DNA from: Cardiocondyla obscurior
Taxonomy: Eukaryota; Arthropoda; Insecta; Hymenoptera; Formicidae
Direction of reading: 5' to 3'
Length of the DNA: 64,000 nt
Assembly (NCBI RefSeq): GCF_019399895.1
Contig: NC_091882.1
Coordinates: 2,666,001 to 2,730,000 of the forward strand
Shown: positions 41,201 to 54,600 of the stretch, piece by piece
How positions within the stretch are numbered: position 1 is the stretch's first letter
Layout of the letters: each line of letters begins with the position of its first letter
Translations under genes and position numbers: made by a program
The notes under the pieces: generated by a model
What the model saw: only the letters and a program-made list of their open reading frames with translations
Database searches by the model: none
Told to the model about the DNA's origin: nothing

Positions 41201-42578
41201 TTCCTCTAAGCGGCCGTCGGCGATAATTCGAGGAAATTTCGAGGAGCTCGCGCACGTTTCCTGGATGCTGGACTTGGATTAACGCGTTGGCGTAAGGAAC
41301 TAATGATCGTGGACGTTACCCGCCTACGTTATGCAACGACACGTGTGCGAGCGAGGCGATAACATTTCGTCAAACGTGACGCGAAGCGACTCCGTTGGTC
41401 GTTAATTGGCTTGACGTCAGCGGCGACTGATAACTTCTTTTCCCCGAAGGTATATTAGGACATACATGTATGTCTCGTTTGAGACGTGACGGATCGATTC
41501 GCTTTTATCGCGCGACGTTTTCAAGAAATCGGCCGACAGCGGGGGGCCTCGTTCCACGAAACGATCCACCGTCGGCTAACGCGGTGCCGTTTTGACAAGC
41601 CGCGGTTTATTTTCGTTCACGCGTGCCTGCGTGCGTATTCGCCACGCGCGAGCAAGTAAGCGAAGCGACGCGATACAGTCGAAAACAACGTTCGAGCGAG
41701 CTAACGATCGAGCGATTTCGCGATCGTCCCCGGCGAGCACAGCCGGCTAATAAAAGACGTTGCGCAACCGTTGTTGCGCGGCGGATAATAATAAGAACGA
41801 ATACAGACGGAGTCGTTTGACGGGCGAGAGGGAGAGGCAGGCGGGAGCGATGCGGGATACGCGGGAAGTCGGGGAATCGAAGGCAGGGTTGCGTACGTAA
41901 TAATTCGCCGCGCATGAATTGCCACCGCGAGTTGCGACGCCCGGATGACGAACGTCGGGAGGAGAAACTCTGGGTCACCGTCAAATGCGATCGCGATCCG
42001 TCCGCTTTACGTCTCGGACTTCGACCGGGGAAGAGAGAGAACCGCTCGGGATAAAAATCCAACCGTGGAAATTAAAGATTTGAAGCTAGGAATCCCTCGG
42101 CGGACCGGGATTGCGGCGAGGTTGAAAGGAATCTTCTGTCGGCGACGCGCGGAATAAACGTCGACGGTAAAGAGGACGGGCGGGCTGGCATAAAGGATCG
42201 GTGATCCCCGGCGGTATATCGAGAGATGGATCGGCTTCTGCCGGTGGTCGTTAGCCGTGATAGATGGCAACTTGTATCCAACGCCGGGGCTCTCCGCGCC
42301 TCTTCGCCGATGAGAAATCCGATCGTAACTACTTCCGGCTCTCGGGCCAATGCCTTCCGTGGAACGTCGTGAAAACGGAAATTCACTTTCTTTACCTTGG
42401 CAACGTATCGCACGTGCGTCTTCGTCTCTTCCCTCCCCGTTCCCCCCGTCTTTCTCTCTCTTTCTGTCTTCTTCTCTGAATATTTTTCCCTCCCTCCGTC
42501 TCGATCTATGCACGTCCCCGTGTTTTCCCATGACGCATTAACTCGTTTCGCAAAACCGTCTTCACGGCCCGATATCTC

Positions 42579-42609
<31 letters not shown>

Positions 42610-45600
42610 TTTAACACGTACCATATGATAGATGCGTCGCAAACACCTGCGCGTCTCTTTTCGATTTTCGAAAGCGGCCACGGCCATTTTAATCGTGTCC
42701 GCGCTCATTGTTACCGCCGCGTGGAATTATCGGGCCTGTGGGCTGTGCCCGCGATACCTCGCCGTCGAACATTTTTATTTTTATTTTTTTTTTGTCGAGG
42801 AAACGAACGGCATTCCTTCGCAATCGGCGCGTCTCGCTCAACGTCACGAAACACTGACATACATCTCGCGTCCTTATTTTCATGTCGCATAAACATTTTA
42901 TTATTGCAGTGATTCATACGCTTCCGCAATGCAAAGCCGTCTGCATATCTCGATTGTATTTTTTTTTTCTTTTTTCTTTTCGATGCAAAGCTTCTCCACC
43001 TGTATCGCGCGTTTAAAACTTTGAAAACGTTTATTTTTTTTTTTTTATTCCAAGTGATTAATGAATTTCTCGCAACGACTCGCGGCGCCAAGTGCGCAGT
43101 GGGTCCCAATCTTTTTTTTTTTTTTCCACGCGTTAACTTCTTTCCTGTAAGCGTCGCGCTCGACTTGGCAAACGTTCGCGACAGGCGGAGGGGCCTCTGA
43201 AGGACGCGCGCTAATACGCTCGCGCACACGCTCGATTTACACTCGTACGCGTACGAGAGAGTCGCACGTAGAGCCTCCTCCGCCGAGAACACGGCGGAAT
43301 ACGGTAACACGCGGCTCTAATTTATCCTTGAGCGAATCTGTTTTCAGCGCATCGTGTTTGCTCGCACAATTAATGTATTTTTCTGAATTACGTCATTGGT
43401 TGTTACTGTTTTCGTTCCTATTTTTCGTCACCCGGTCGCGTCGAATGTTCAACTTGGTCCTCACGACGCGAGAACGATCTCACGAAGCGACACTTGAAAT
43501 CTCGACGCGAGTACGATCGCGCGGAGCGGCACTCGTAATTTCGGCGCGCTAAAGCATAACGAGAGCGCGTAAGATTAGCATAAACTTAACTGCGTTGGAA
43601 GAGCGACGTGGTTTCTGGTTGGTGACATTTAAAACGCTGTTTTTATCTCGGCTTTATTCACAATGAACGAGCGTAGCCTTGAGCTCTAAATCCGGCTCTA
43701 ATTTTTTCGCGACGCGCCTCGTCTTTTCAGACGTTTATAAAGTCTCTCTCGTAAAGCCCTCGCAAATAAATTGCAGATCTCCAATTCGAAGGGGTTTTAT
43801 CGGCCGTAACAATTTTGTTTACTCGCGTATTTCTACAATTGTTTTGCCGGAAACGATCGGAAAGCTTCCGGCCGAGGTGGAAAGTCGATTCTCGGATCGG
43901 AACGCGGAGGTCGCCGCAATTGGAAGGAACCGCTGTCACTTTTTTTTTCCCGGATTCCATGACGCGGAGGAATCAATCATATCGAACAAAATCTCTGGGC
44001 GTCGCCTTTAGAAAAAGTTTCCGGGATAAAGAGGAGGATCTCAATGCCGACGCGACTTTGAAACAACGAACGAAGCCCCGTGTAGCTTTCTTTGGAGACT
44101 TCTCGAGGTCGGCAGTCCGGGAAACGCTCGGTTGTGCTAAACTTAGTCCCGTAGGAAAATAATTTACCGAGAAAATACGCGCGACGCCGAAGGGTGCGCG
44201 TGTTCTGCGAGCAAGAGGGAACAAGATGCATTCGAGGAAAAAAAAAAAGAAAAAATAAAGATCTCGTTACTGCAGTAAAAATTGCCTGGGTGTGAAAAGC
44301 TAACAGACGTAGATAAGTAATTAGCACACGCTGTAATATCGCACATTTTTCTCACTTAATCAATTTAAGTGACACACGTAGAGTTTATAATTGCACGTTT
44401 ACTCTGTAATTTATGCTGCTAAAAAGTTTGCACGAGACAATCAGTATTCTAGCGAGTACGAAAAGCAACGATAAATCTCGGTTTGCGGCACTTAGAAATT
44501 TTTTCCGCGATACGCATTTTACTGCGGGTATTATGAGCGTAATTTTTAATACGAGGTACTATTACGTGTCGTCTTTAAAACGCAACAGCGCTTCTTTTAC
44601 AAGGTGGGGGAGACCCCGGTTTTTACGAGCCTTTTATTGCGCAATGATCGTCCGTCGAGTGAACGCACGCCGGACGGGAAAATTGAGAAGCGCCGTTATC
44701 AATGGCGATAATAATATCGTTAATCCGGCTGCCGGCGATCCGGCCGCTCGTCGTTGGCATTTTGCTGCCGGCGGTGTAGACGCGAGCGTTGAATATTATC
44801 GTTCGCCAGAAAGCGGCGTGAGATAGCTCGACAGGGAGACGAAGGAGACGGCGGACGTACCGCGTTATCGTTTCTCTCACAAAAACAAGTATATTTGGCT
44901 AAGATTTTGATAAGAGGGAGGCATACCTTCTCAGGCGCGGAAACGCTCGTTGCACCCGACGACGCGAGTCGCGGTATCGGCCAACCTGTACGAACTCTTT
45001 TAGCCGAGGTGCGAATCGATGGTTAACGCGATCGCGGTCGAGGTGACGGTCGAGATACGCGGCACGCGGGTCCAAACGATGCGGCTAATCTCGCGTGTCG
45101 AGATGGCATACATGCGTATTCCTACTCCCACGGAGGCTCATCTCACGCACACGGTTTAAAATAAAGAGCGCGCGCGTACGCCGAGTCGATAAGCTCGAAT
45201 TGGAAACAACATTTGACGTTGCAGCCTGGTCGGAAGTAATCTAATCCGGGACGCGGATTAAACGAATCACGCGCTTAAATTGTTCGCTCGGTGCAGCCTC
45301 CGACGCGGCAGGTACGTCTTCTCGGCAACGTCTCGGTCGCGCTCGCTATTAAAAAAAAAAAAAAAGGAAAAAGAAATCCCGCGCCGTTTGTCAGTTAATT
45401 TCATTCGCGCGATTGTAATCCTCTATCGCGGCCACAAAGGTTATCTCGTATTTTTATATTCAGCCAGTGCACACTCTTGCAACACGTATTTTCTTCCTTT
45501 CTTTTTTATCATCCTTATCTCGCCGATGACATTTGAAAGTTTTTACGGATTCTCGGGATGGGAATTTTCTAATCGATCGCTCCCCCGCCCGTTCGCCGCC

Positions 45601-48600
45601 TGCTTTTTTTTTTTTTTTTTATTGAAATTAAGTCTATTATTAATTTGCTGGGTTCGCGCCGGCCGGTCGGCTCTATTGTTTCCGCGCCGTCGCTCTTCGA
45701 TGGAAGATTCCCATCTCCGGATTCCATGTTTTCCGACGCTGAATGAGGAAAACGGAGGCGTGCATCGCCGCTGCAAGGCCGACAAAATAACATAAGACTC
45801 CGGGAGGAACGAATTGAATTGCAAAGTGCCTTTCCTCCGGCTGACGCGTCGAATCCTCTTAACCTCTCGAAACCGATATACGTACATACGTATACACATA
45901 TATATACTTTTATATTATTACTTGTACGTTTAATTATCGCAAGGAATGCAATCTCACATCGGCTTCTCGTGAGAGCGAAGAGGAAAAAAAAAAAAAAAAA
46001 GTCCTCGGGTACTTCCCGTGCCGGAATCCCCCTAATTAAGAGATTCTTTTCCGCGCAACTCTTTTTACGTAATTATGTCGTATATTTAACTACGAGTTAA
46101 ACGACCGAGCGAGATGGACGATTAGACGCTTCGTTCCTACGCGCTCCTCTTGGATTTAGATTGCCCTTTGACTCCGCGGCGACAGCCGGAAACCAAAACG
46201 CGCTTCGTACAACCGGTAGTCGTCGAGCCACCTCCGGGCGTGCCTCGAAGACAAAAGGAAAAATAAATCCGCGATAAGATAGCCGAAACAATTTTTCGAG
46301 CAACGCCCGCCCCGTGGTTTCCGGCTATTTGTCTGAAATGTCGCCGACCTTATCGGCCCCGTCGGCGCGTTTCGACGTTATCTCGCCCGCCGAATCCCTC
46401 TCGCCGGATTTTGCATCTATTGAGCCCATTCCGACAGGCCAGAAGCCTAGCAGCGCGAGCATTGTCCGATTCCGACGACGAGATTAGTGGAACGTCTTAT
46501 CGATAAGCGATCAGGCTCATTCGAGCGGCCGATAAGTCTTCCCTTTTGAAACAACGGTGTCCTTTGTGAAGGAAATCGTGTCATCGCGCGCTTAATAAAG
46601 GGACTCGAGAATAACACCCGGTATTTAATATGTACTATAATAATGTACTATAAAATAGGGATCGCATATCTCCGGCGGACCTTGAAGTTCTCCGCCGAGT
46701 CGTGTATAATTATGTGGATTTCAGTTTTTTATTTTTTTTTTTTATATTTTTATTCGATGTTCAACGGCGAGCGAAAAGCATTTGCGACGTCCAATTTAAT
46801 TCCGAGCGAGCGGACGCTCGCCTGGAAAAGTTCGGGTAACAAGGGGAAGACGGAAGAAAAAGCGATTTCCTCGCTTCTCTTTGCCATTTTGCGCCAACGG
46901 CGAGTGATAAAAGTATTGTCGCCTTTCATTATTTCCGCCCGGCTGAGCGATAATCTTGACATTTGCATTTACATGTTGTTTTTTCTATTTTTTTTTTTTT
47001 TTTCGCGACGTCCGCCGGGAGCGCCGACGCTTTTAATTCAAGTGAGTCACGTAACCGGCGTAGTTCTTGGGCATACGCAGCCTCGTCATTACGCATTCGC
47101 GTTCTTTTGCTTTATTCTTGCCGTGATTTTAATTTAAATGGGCTGTGGGTAACACGCGTTGTTCACGTGCACACGAACGTTCAATCACCTCCGCGAGCAA
47201 AAAAAAAAAAAATTACAGAAATGACCAACCATTGCTTTTCCAAACGAATAATTAAGATACTATCTGTGCGTAAAACCATTAATTAATATTGTTGACATAT
47301 TTGAAAGTTGAATGGTTAAGGTATCACTTGAAACTTGTAATATTATTTATAAAAAAAAAAAAAAAGAAAAAAAGATGTTTTAAGTAAAGAAAAATTAAAT
47401 AATAATTATATCAGAAAGAAACAATTAACGACACTGACGATTCTTAGTTCGGCACGAATTAAATCGCGACTTATTTTAGATAAATTCATAGATCGAACGG
47501 TATGAAGAATTATTATGGGAGAGTAAATGCAAATTTCGAGCGCGATCTTGGCCAACCATCGCCGAGCGTCCAAATTTGGCCGACTCGCGACTTGGAATCG
47601 GCAACCTACTGACATACTAATCGGCAGCGTCATCGCCGTCGTCGTCGCGAGGGTATTAATTACACCGGTACACGACTCATTATCTTTCCGTCTCCCTCGA
47701 TAAAAGTATCTATAATTGGGAGGTGATGCTCGCGCAGAAGGTAAGCTCGAATCCGGACTCGTTGCGCCGCGTTTAATTTACCGCGATTCGGAGTCGACGA
47801 AGCGGAGGAAAAGCTGATCGAGGATCCGCTCACGATTTCGACGCCGTGATTCACCCTCTTCGCGAAGAAACGAAGTGCGCCGCTATAAATATAACGCTCT
47901 TCTGAGTCATCGACTCGCGCGAGGTGTCGGTGGCTGGCCTGACGATCGCGACGACACGAATTTTAATTAACGAGAGCCTCCCCCGCTTTTATAATCCGCA
48001 TCTAAAGAACCGCGCGCGATATTTCGAGGTCGAACGAGATCGTCGGACGCGCGCGTCCCCGAGTTTCTCTTTCAAACCGACTGGACCCCCGCCGATCGAG
48101 ATCGGCGTCTGCTTTTCCTCCGGAACGCTTGCTGCACCTTCCGTCGCGAATGACACACGAGTTCAAAGAACTGGAAAGTAACGTCGGGAGGGAGGCGGGA
48201 GAAGTTCAATGCAGCGAATAGATTTGGTCAGCTCTCTTCCGAGCGTACTCGGGAGACCGATCTCGTAAGAATCGAAGCTAAAAAGGTCGGAAAACTCTAA
48301 CCGTCTACGTCGCCTCTTCGAGATCCGGGTAAGAAGAATCGTAATCTTCCTCCGCGATAAAATTTATTACCTCTTTAAGCAATCGGCACTAATGCCGCGC
48401 TGAATCTAAAACCGTCTTCAGACAGTTAACGCAGATGCGCTGATAAAGAGATATGTATTTATATGAAAGAAAAATACACACAAAAAAAAGAAACGGGAAC
48501 ACGCTCAAGACTTTCCGCGGGGTAATAATTCGTGGGATTGCCTCCGCACGCGAATCTAGATAATAATTATCTCCGGTGCGTACGTGATAAGCACGCGCGC

Positions 48601-51600
48601 GGACGTGTTCTAATGCGTACGAGTTTTGAGCGGCTCTTCGCGCTGCTCGCTTTTCCGCGAATCGTCCAGCGAATCGCGCCCGCCGCTGCTTACATTAGCG
48701 TCGTAATTATCAATCGCGTTCTGTAAAATCGGCGACGTGCCAAGCGAGGAGACGTGCGGCGACAAGCGCGTCCCGATTAATTAGCACCACGCGAATGCGC
48801 AACGGAGTACCCGCTCGTCTGCGCGGTGGTCGGAAGTGTCCCGCCGACTTTGCGGATAGTAATTTCGCAGAAGAGGACCCGGGACTGTCGGGAGTGCTTC
48901 CGGGGTAGGTCGGACTCTCCGCGGAACTTTCATTTGCAAATTCCGGACGAGGAGCGGTCCTCTCAGCGTCTCTTGCGCGACGTGCGATGTCTCGGGGAAA
49001 TCGCGGCGGCCGTAAAATCTCGACGTAGAGCCGTTCGTTGAATAATTAACGGGGCTAACGAGCCGCTCATTGTCGGCGGAAGTGGCGATATCGCAACGTG
49101 TGCTGTTCAGATAAAAGAATCGGTTTACGGGGGGAGATTTTTTTTTATTCGGATCATCTTGGAATTATTTTAGATTGTCGTCGCACGAACAACGATTAGC
49201 GTAGATAGATCGATTACTGCGCCGGTAATTAATTTTTGTATTTTTTTTTAAGCCTCCTCCGCAGCTTATTGTGACAAATTTTTTGTATTCGGATTATCTT
49301 GGAATTATTTTAGATTGCCGTGGCCGGACAACGGTTAGCGTAGATAGATCGATTATTGAGGCCGGTAATTAATTTTTGTATTTCTTTTTTATGCCTCCGC
49401 AGCTTGTTGCGACACCGTCGTAAATTCTACGTATAAAATTTTCCCGTGTCGTAACGGCTGGCGGCTCCCTGTTCCCCCCTGCTCGCCTCTCCGGAAGCCT
49501 TATCGACGGCGGTTTTGTTCTATCGCTTACACAAACGTCACGGGGATGCATGCGGGCGACGACAAACGGATTACCGAGGCTGAGAGCGCCCTTTCTACGG
49601 GCGCGCCGAAAATTCATTCGCCGTTTACACCGATGTAACTCACTCGATTGCGCAAACGGTAATATGCATTCCAAACGTCGACGCGAATGTGAAGCATGCT
49701 TACCGAATCGTCCTCTACCGATGTAATTCCGCGAGAATGCACTTCTGTGCCTCGCCGCACTCGTTCGCGCGTTCTCCTTAATGGGAAATAAAGTCGTGCG
49801 CGTTCATCGCGAATTATTTAAGCGGCGGCCATCACTGGGCGGAGCAACAATACAATTTCCTGCAGGTAAAAGAATGATAGTTTCTTTAAAGCCAGTCTAG
49901 CCTTCGCGATAAATATATATATGATTTTTTTTTTTCTTCTTTTTTTTGCACGCTACCGGGTTTCGCAATCCGGCGCGGCTTTCACTTAACACAGATTTAA
50001 TTCGTCAACTTTCGTGGCGCTGTCGCCCGCCGGCTGAGTTTATCTCGCGTAATCGCCGTCTTAAAATTAAAACGCCTGGATAATTATCCGGGTTACAGCC
50101 GCATCGGAGTGCCCGAGTAAACGGCGCGAGACTTCGTCCAACGTGATTTCGGCAGAGAGCAGGTTTCCGTACCGGAAATTATTACGACGTGTTGTACGTA
50201 TATTTTTATTAATTAAAAAAAAGAAAAAGAGAGGAAAAAAAAGAAAACAATGGTCTACGTGGGAGATTTCGCGTTTCGGCGTTTCGGAGCTGCCCCGGCT
50301 GGTCGTCAATTAATCCGGAGACGCGTCGGGCTTGTTAGCAATCCACCTCGTCCGATTGCGCGACGCGAAATCGGCGTTTCGCGACGATCCGTCGGCGTGA
50401 AACCGGCGCAGTGTTACTTTCACTTAGCGCCGATTTATTTTCTGCACCGTCGATGCGCGCGCGCGCGCGCGAATCGAACGTGCCTGCCTGTTCGCGGTCG
50501 GTGGAGTTAGTTAATTAACGTCACTACGCGCGTGCTCGCATATGTGGAAGACTGGCAGGGTGGCGACGCGAGGGGGGCGAGAGATCCGCGCGAGAGAAAG
50601 GAGAAACAAAAATACGGCGGTGAGGTCACCGATTGGTTCGGGCCGCATCGAGGTGCACGCGCATCTCTTTTATTTTTCTTTCCTTTTTTTTTTTTCTTTT
50701 ATTACTTTTTCCACAGACGAGCCGGGGCACCTATACGGTGACGTTGATGACCTTGTGCCAGATGGAGCCGCATCCCGAGCCAGGGACAGTCGGTTTCTCA
50801 GATACGCGCTTATCTCTCGTCTCGTTTCGCCATCGAGCGCGCAGGGACGCGGCCGCGAAAAAAAGGGGAAAAAGAGAAAAAAAAAGAAAGAAAAAAAAAA
50901 AAAGAAACGCGGTATATTTTCCCACCTGACGCAGCAGCCGATTGTTCGAGCGTTCGAAAGCGTCTCGTCCCTCGTTGAGATCATTCGCGGGCGAAGAAAA
51001 ACTGTGATCTCAGCGATTCGTTCTTCTTGAGAGACCGTTCGGGGTACCCGAGTGAATAAAAAATGATCTCGCGACGGATCTCTGCTCGGTCGGACGGAGA
51101 GGATCGTTGGGGGAGGCTGCGGGCGGAACGGTATCGTGATCGGAGCCAAGACCCTCCGAGTGGTCCACGTGTGTGCGGACGCGCCGCGTGCACGTACGTT
51201 TCAAAATCGCGGCACCTGGCAATCCTCACGCGCCTCGGTCGCGCGCGCCAGAGGATCGCTCGTGCGTTTCCAAGGTGCGTGTCTGGGGTCGTCACGTGTG
51301 CCCGCCGTGATAAGCGACGGGGCTTAGGTCGCCAACGTGCCGCTGCACGCACCCGGCCTCGTACCCACGTTTCATCAATTCGTTTCACGAATTCGCGCAT
51401 TATTCTCGCGATCCTACGAGTCTCTCCGATCCACGTGCTCGCGGATTTCCCCTTTTTCCACATCACCCCGATTGACACCGGTTCGCCAGGTGAAAGTTGC
51501 CCTCCCGCGTTCGATCGAGGGGATCGATCGCCGCCGCGGTTGACCGGTTATTCCACGATCAAAACTAATCCGCCGCCTCGAGTGTCTTACGATATCTCCA

Positions 51601-54600
51601 GAGGCGCGAAGATAAATGTCGAGATAGCCGATAAAACAATTCCGCATAAATCCGTGAATTTAATATGAATTTATAAAAATAGCCGGTCAAAGAGATAATT
51701 TATTTACGCGCGTGGCTTTCGACGACTCCACGCATCTCCGCGATGCGTGTCGCGCTCGCGATTCTTCAGAGAGGCTATGCATCGCCGGCGTGCATCACCG
51801 TTACATACGCAACGTTTCCGAAGAAATAAATAACGCTACGTTATTAATATCTATCATTTCGCGACGCTCGGGCTTCTCGAAAGCGATCCGCATTTCTTTT
51901 TTTTTTTCCCTCTCCCGCAAAATAAAAGAGAAATAAAAAATGAAATATATCCTTCTGTTCCGAACGTTCTTCATAAATCACCGGCTCCGCGGTGCCGATG
52001 ATGGACGACGGACGTGACGCGGTGAAAATAATAATAATGACGAATCAAGATTAGAACATGCCGCTCGGCGGCGTGTAAATCTGGGAGATAAGGCTCATTA
52101 GCAAGTTCAGCGTATTTCACGTCAGCGATACGTGACCAGCTGACGACGATCGTAATTGCGCTCCGTAATTTTTCTCGGGACGCGCCGGGCGCTTCTCGTT
52201 TCTTTACCTGCACCTCCGGAATCCCGCACGCGGCGGACGGCGCATTATTGGCATACTCCACTCGTAAAGAGACGTGTGCTCCCGCGGTTTGCAAAACTCG
52301 CTGGCGTTTGTCACGCGAGATGAATCCCGGCAACCTCGCGGAATCCCCCGCGTAAGCCGGTAGCGCATTTTTCGCGTGTCTTTATTCGCGAGGAGAGTCG
52401 AGCCTCGCGTAGAAGCTCCGTGCGCGAGTTCGCAAACTCGGAGGTTCGACCGCGAGCCGCGCGATAAGACGTCGAAATAATTTTAAACGTCTTCGAAGCA
52501 ATTAAGCAGGATGATTAGAGGCGGCGCGCAGACGGATTGATCTTAAGTGCGAAAGCAACGCGATATATTTTTTTTTTTTTAATTCTTATATATTTTATTT
52601 TTAACTCTAAACGTGGGTATAATAACCCGGCGATAAGCAGCGAGATACGGGGCACGGCGGACTCTCCTGTCACGCGAGAAATGCGGCAAGTGCAACGCGC
52701 GAACACTTACCGTTCGTTCGTTGCTCGGTCAGCTGTCACCCGCGGCCTTAAGGACCGAAATAATCCCAATCTGGCAGCGTGAAGTAAGTGGGCGGTCTAC
52801 TATCCGCGTCATTCGTACGCGGAAAGCTACACCGAAAATAGACCGCCGACGTTAAAATCGTTTCCCCGCCGATAATTACTTCGGTTAATTGCGAAAGAAT
52901 GCGGCACGAGGGAGGGGACAGGGGGGAGAGGAGGGAAATTTAATAGAGACAATGAGGCAGAGGTGTCGGTCGCATTGTCCTCGCACCTCATTATGCGCGG
53001 CACGAATAAATGATTAATACGGCGCGATTGTTTCTCGTTACCCGTTTGACGTTCGCGCGCCGATAATACTGAGAAACGCCGATAAACTTTGATCCGCGGA
53101 TTCTTTCACGAATTCGCAATCCCCCGTTTTTTCCGGGCGCAGAAAAAAAAAATTAAAGAAATAGTTTCGTCGCGTGGTTCTCTCTTTCCCCCCCGAGTTT
53201 TTCGGGCACTATCGGCACCGGTCAAAATTTACAGATAACTTGGATCACCGATTAAAGTTCCGTTTTAACAAACCCACACTCGAAGCGAGATAAGGAGTGA
53301 GATTACGCTATCTGTTGCGGCGCTGCACGTCGACTGGAACTTTCCGACAGGAATGTTACAAAATTCAATCGCCATATAGCTGTAATTAGTTGACGCGAGA
53401 TAAGAGTCCGCGAAAACGACTTCAATCGAATACGCAAGTTGGAAACTAAAGCAATTAAAAAATAAAAAAAAAATTAAAATAAAATGAAACGTAATGAAAT
53501 AATAATTAACGCAGCTATTGTTCCGCGAGGAATAACATCCTCGGTATCGAGATCTGAATTTCCTTTCCCGGGTAAAGAGGGGGAACGTTCTCCGAGTGAA
53601 TCCGCTCCGATCGCTCGCGGGTCTCTCTTTCGAACGGCGGCGTGAGAATCCGAAACCGGCTGGGTACTCGCGCGACACTCGCACAATGGGCGATCTCGTC
53701 TCGTTGCGGCCGCAGGAGCGAGCCAGCAGGGCGGACAAACCAGCCGGACAGAACCGGCCGTCCTTCCGCGCGCGCGGTGAAATTTAAATGAGCACTCCCG
53801 ACTCTCGCGCGGCTGCTCCCTTCACAAAACTTTCATATCGCATTCTCGCGCGATTCGACCTTTCGTTTAAGAAACGACGACGACGACGGCGACGGCGACG
53901 ACGACAACGACGACGACGACGACAATGACGGCATGTCTATCCCGCCGGAGGAGAGGAGCGGAGAGAAAGAGATGCGCTCGCGAAGCCCCTGTGGCCTCGA
54001 TACGCGAATACCCATGAGAGAAGCGCTCGTCTTTGCCTCCTTCATCGCTCCCCCTGAGTGGTATTACGTACGCCGCATTTGTTGTCCCGTCATCGTCGTC
54101 ATCGTCATCGCCCACGCTTCTCTTGTCGGCACGTGGTCCCCGGAGCGCGCCGCGCTCGTTAAATTCGCGTCCTGCCACTCCGTCGCCGTTCCTGGACGAC
54201 GGCGAACGTCGCGAGAACATCGCGCGAAAGGGGGGAATAAAATCGCGGCGGAAGAGGATCGAAATAATCGCCGGGAAGCAGCCACCGGCGCGATCGCGCG
54301 CTAATTCCACAAACGACGACACGCTTCGCGTTCCCCATCGCCGCAGCGTTCTCGTTTCGCAACGTCGATCGGGGATCGATTTCCTGCCCGATGCACACGC
54401 GAAGAGGCGAGAGAAGAAGCGCGGACCCGAGAGCCGGGGCTCCGTCCGCTCGATATCACATTATCGCGGATATATTACACACGACGTGAAACTGACACTC
54501 GGTCCATATACTCGAACGTAAAGCGCCTAAGCGTCGTTATCAATTTATTAAGCGACGGTAAACAAAAATCAAACCGTCCGTCGCATTTATTTCGGCGGCC

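Noticed and set aside
42632..42892. 86-codon frame with a hydrophobic N-terminal stretch, resembling a small secreted or membrane protein
   Set aside because: The Phe/Tyr run comes from a T tract. There is no promoter, splice or similarity support.
53867..54322. 151-codon minus-strand frame with a Val-rich tail
   Set aside because: The tail is the GAC microsatellite read in reverse, and the rest lacks any domain.
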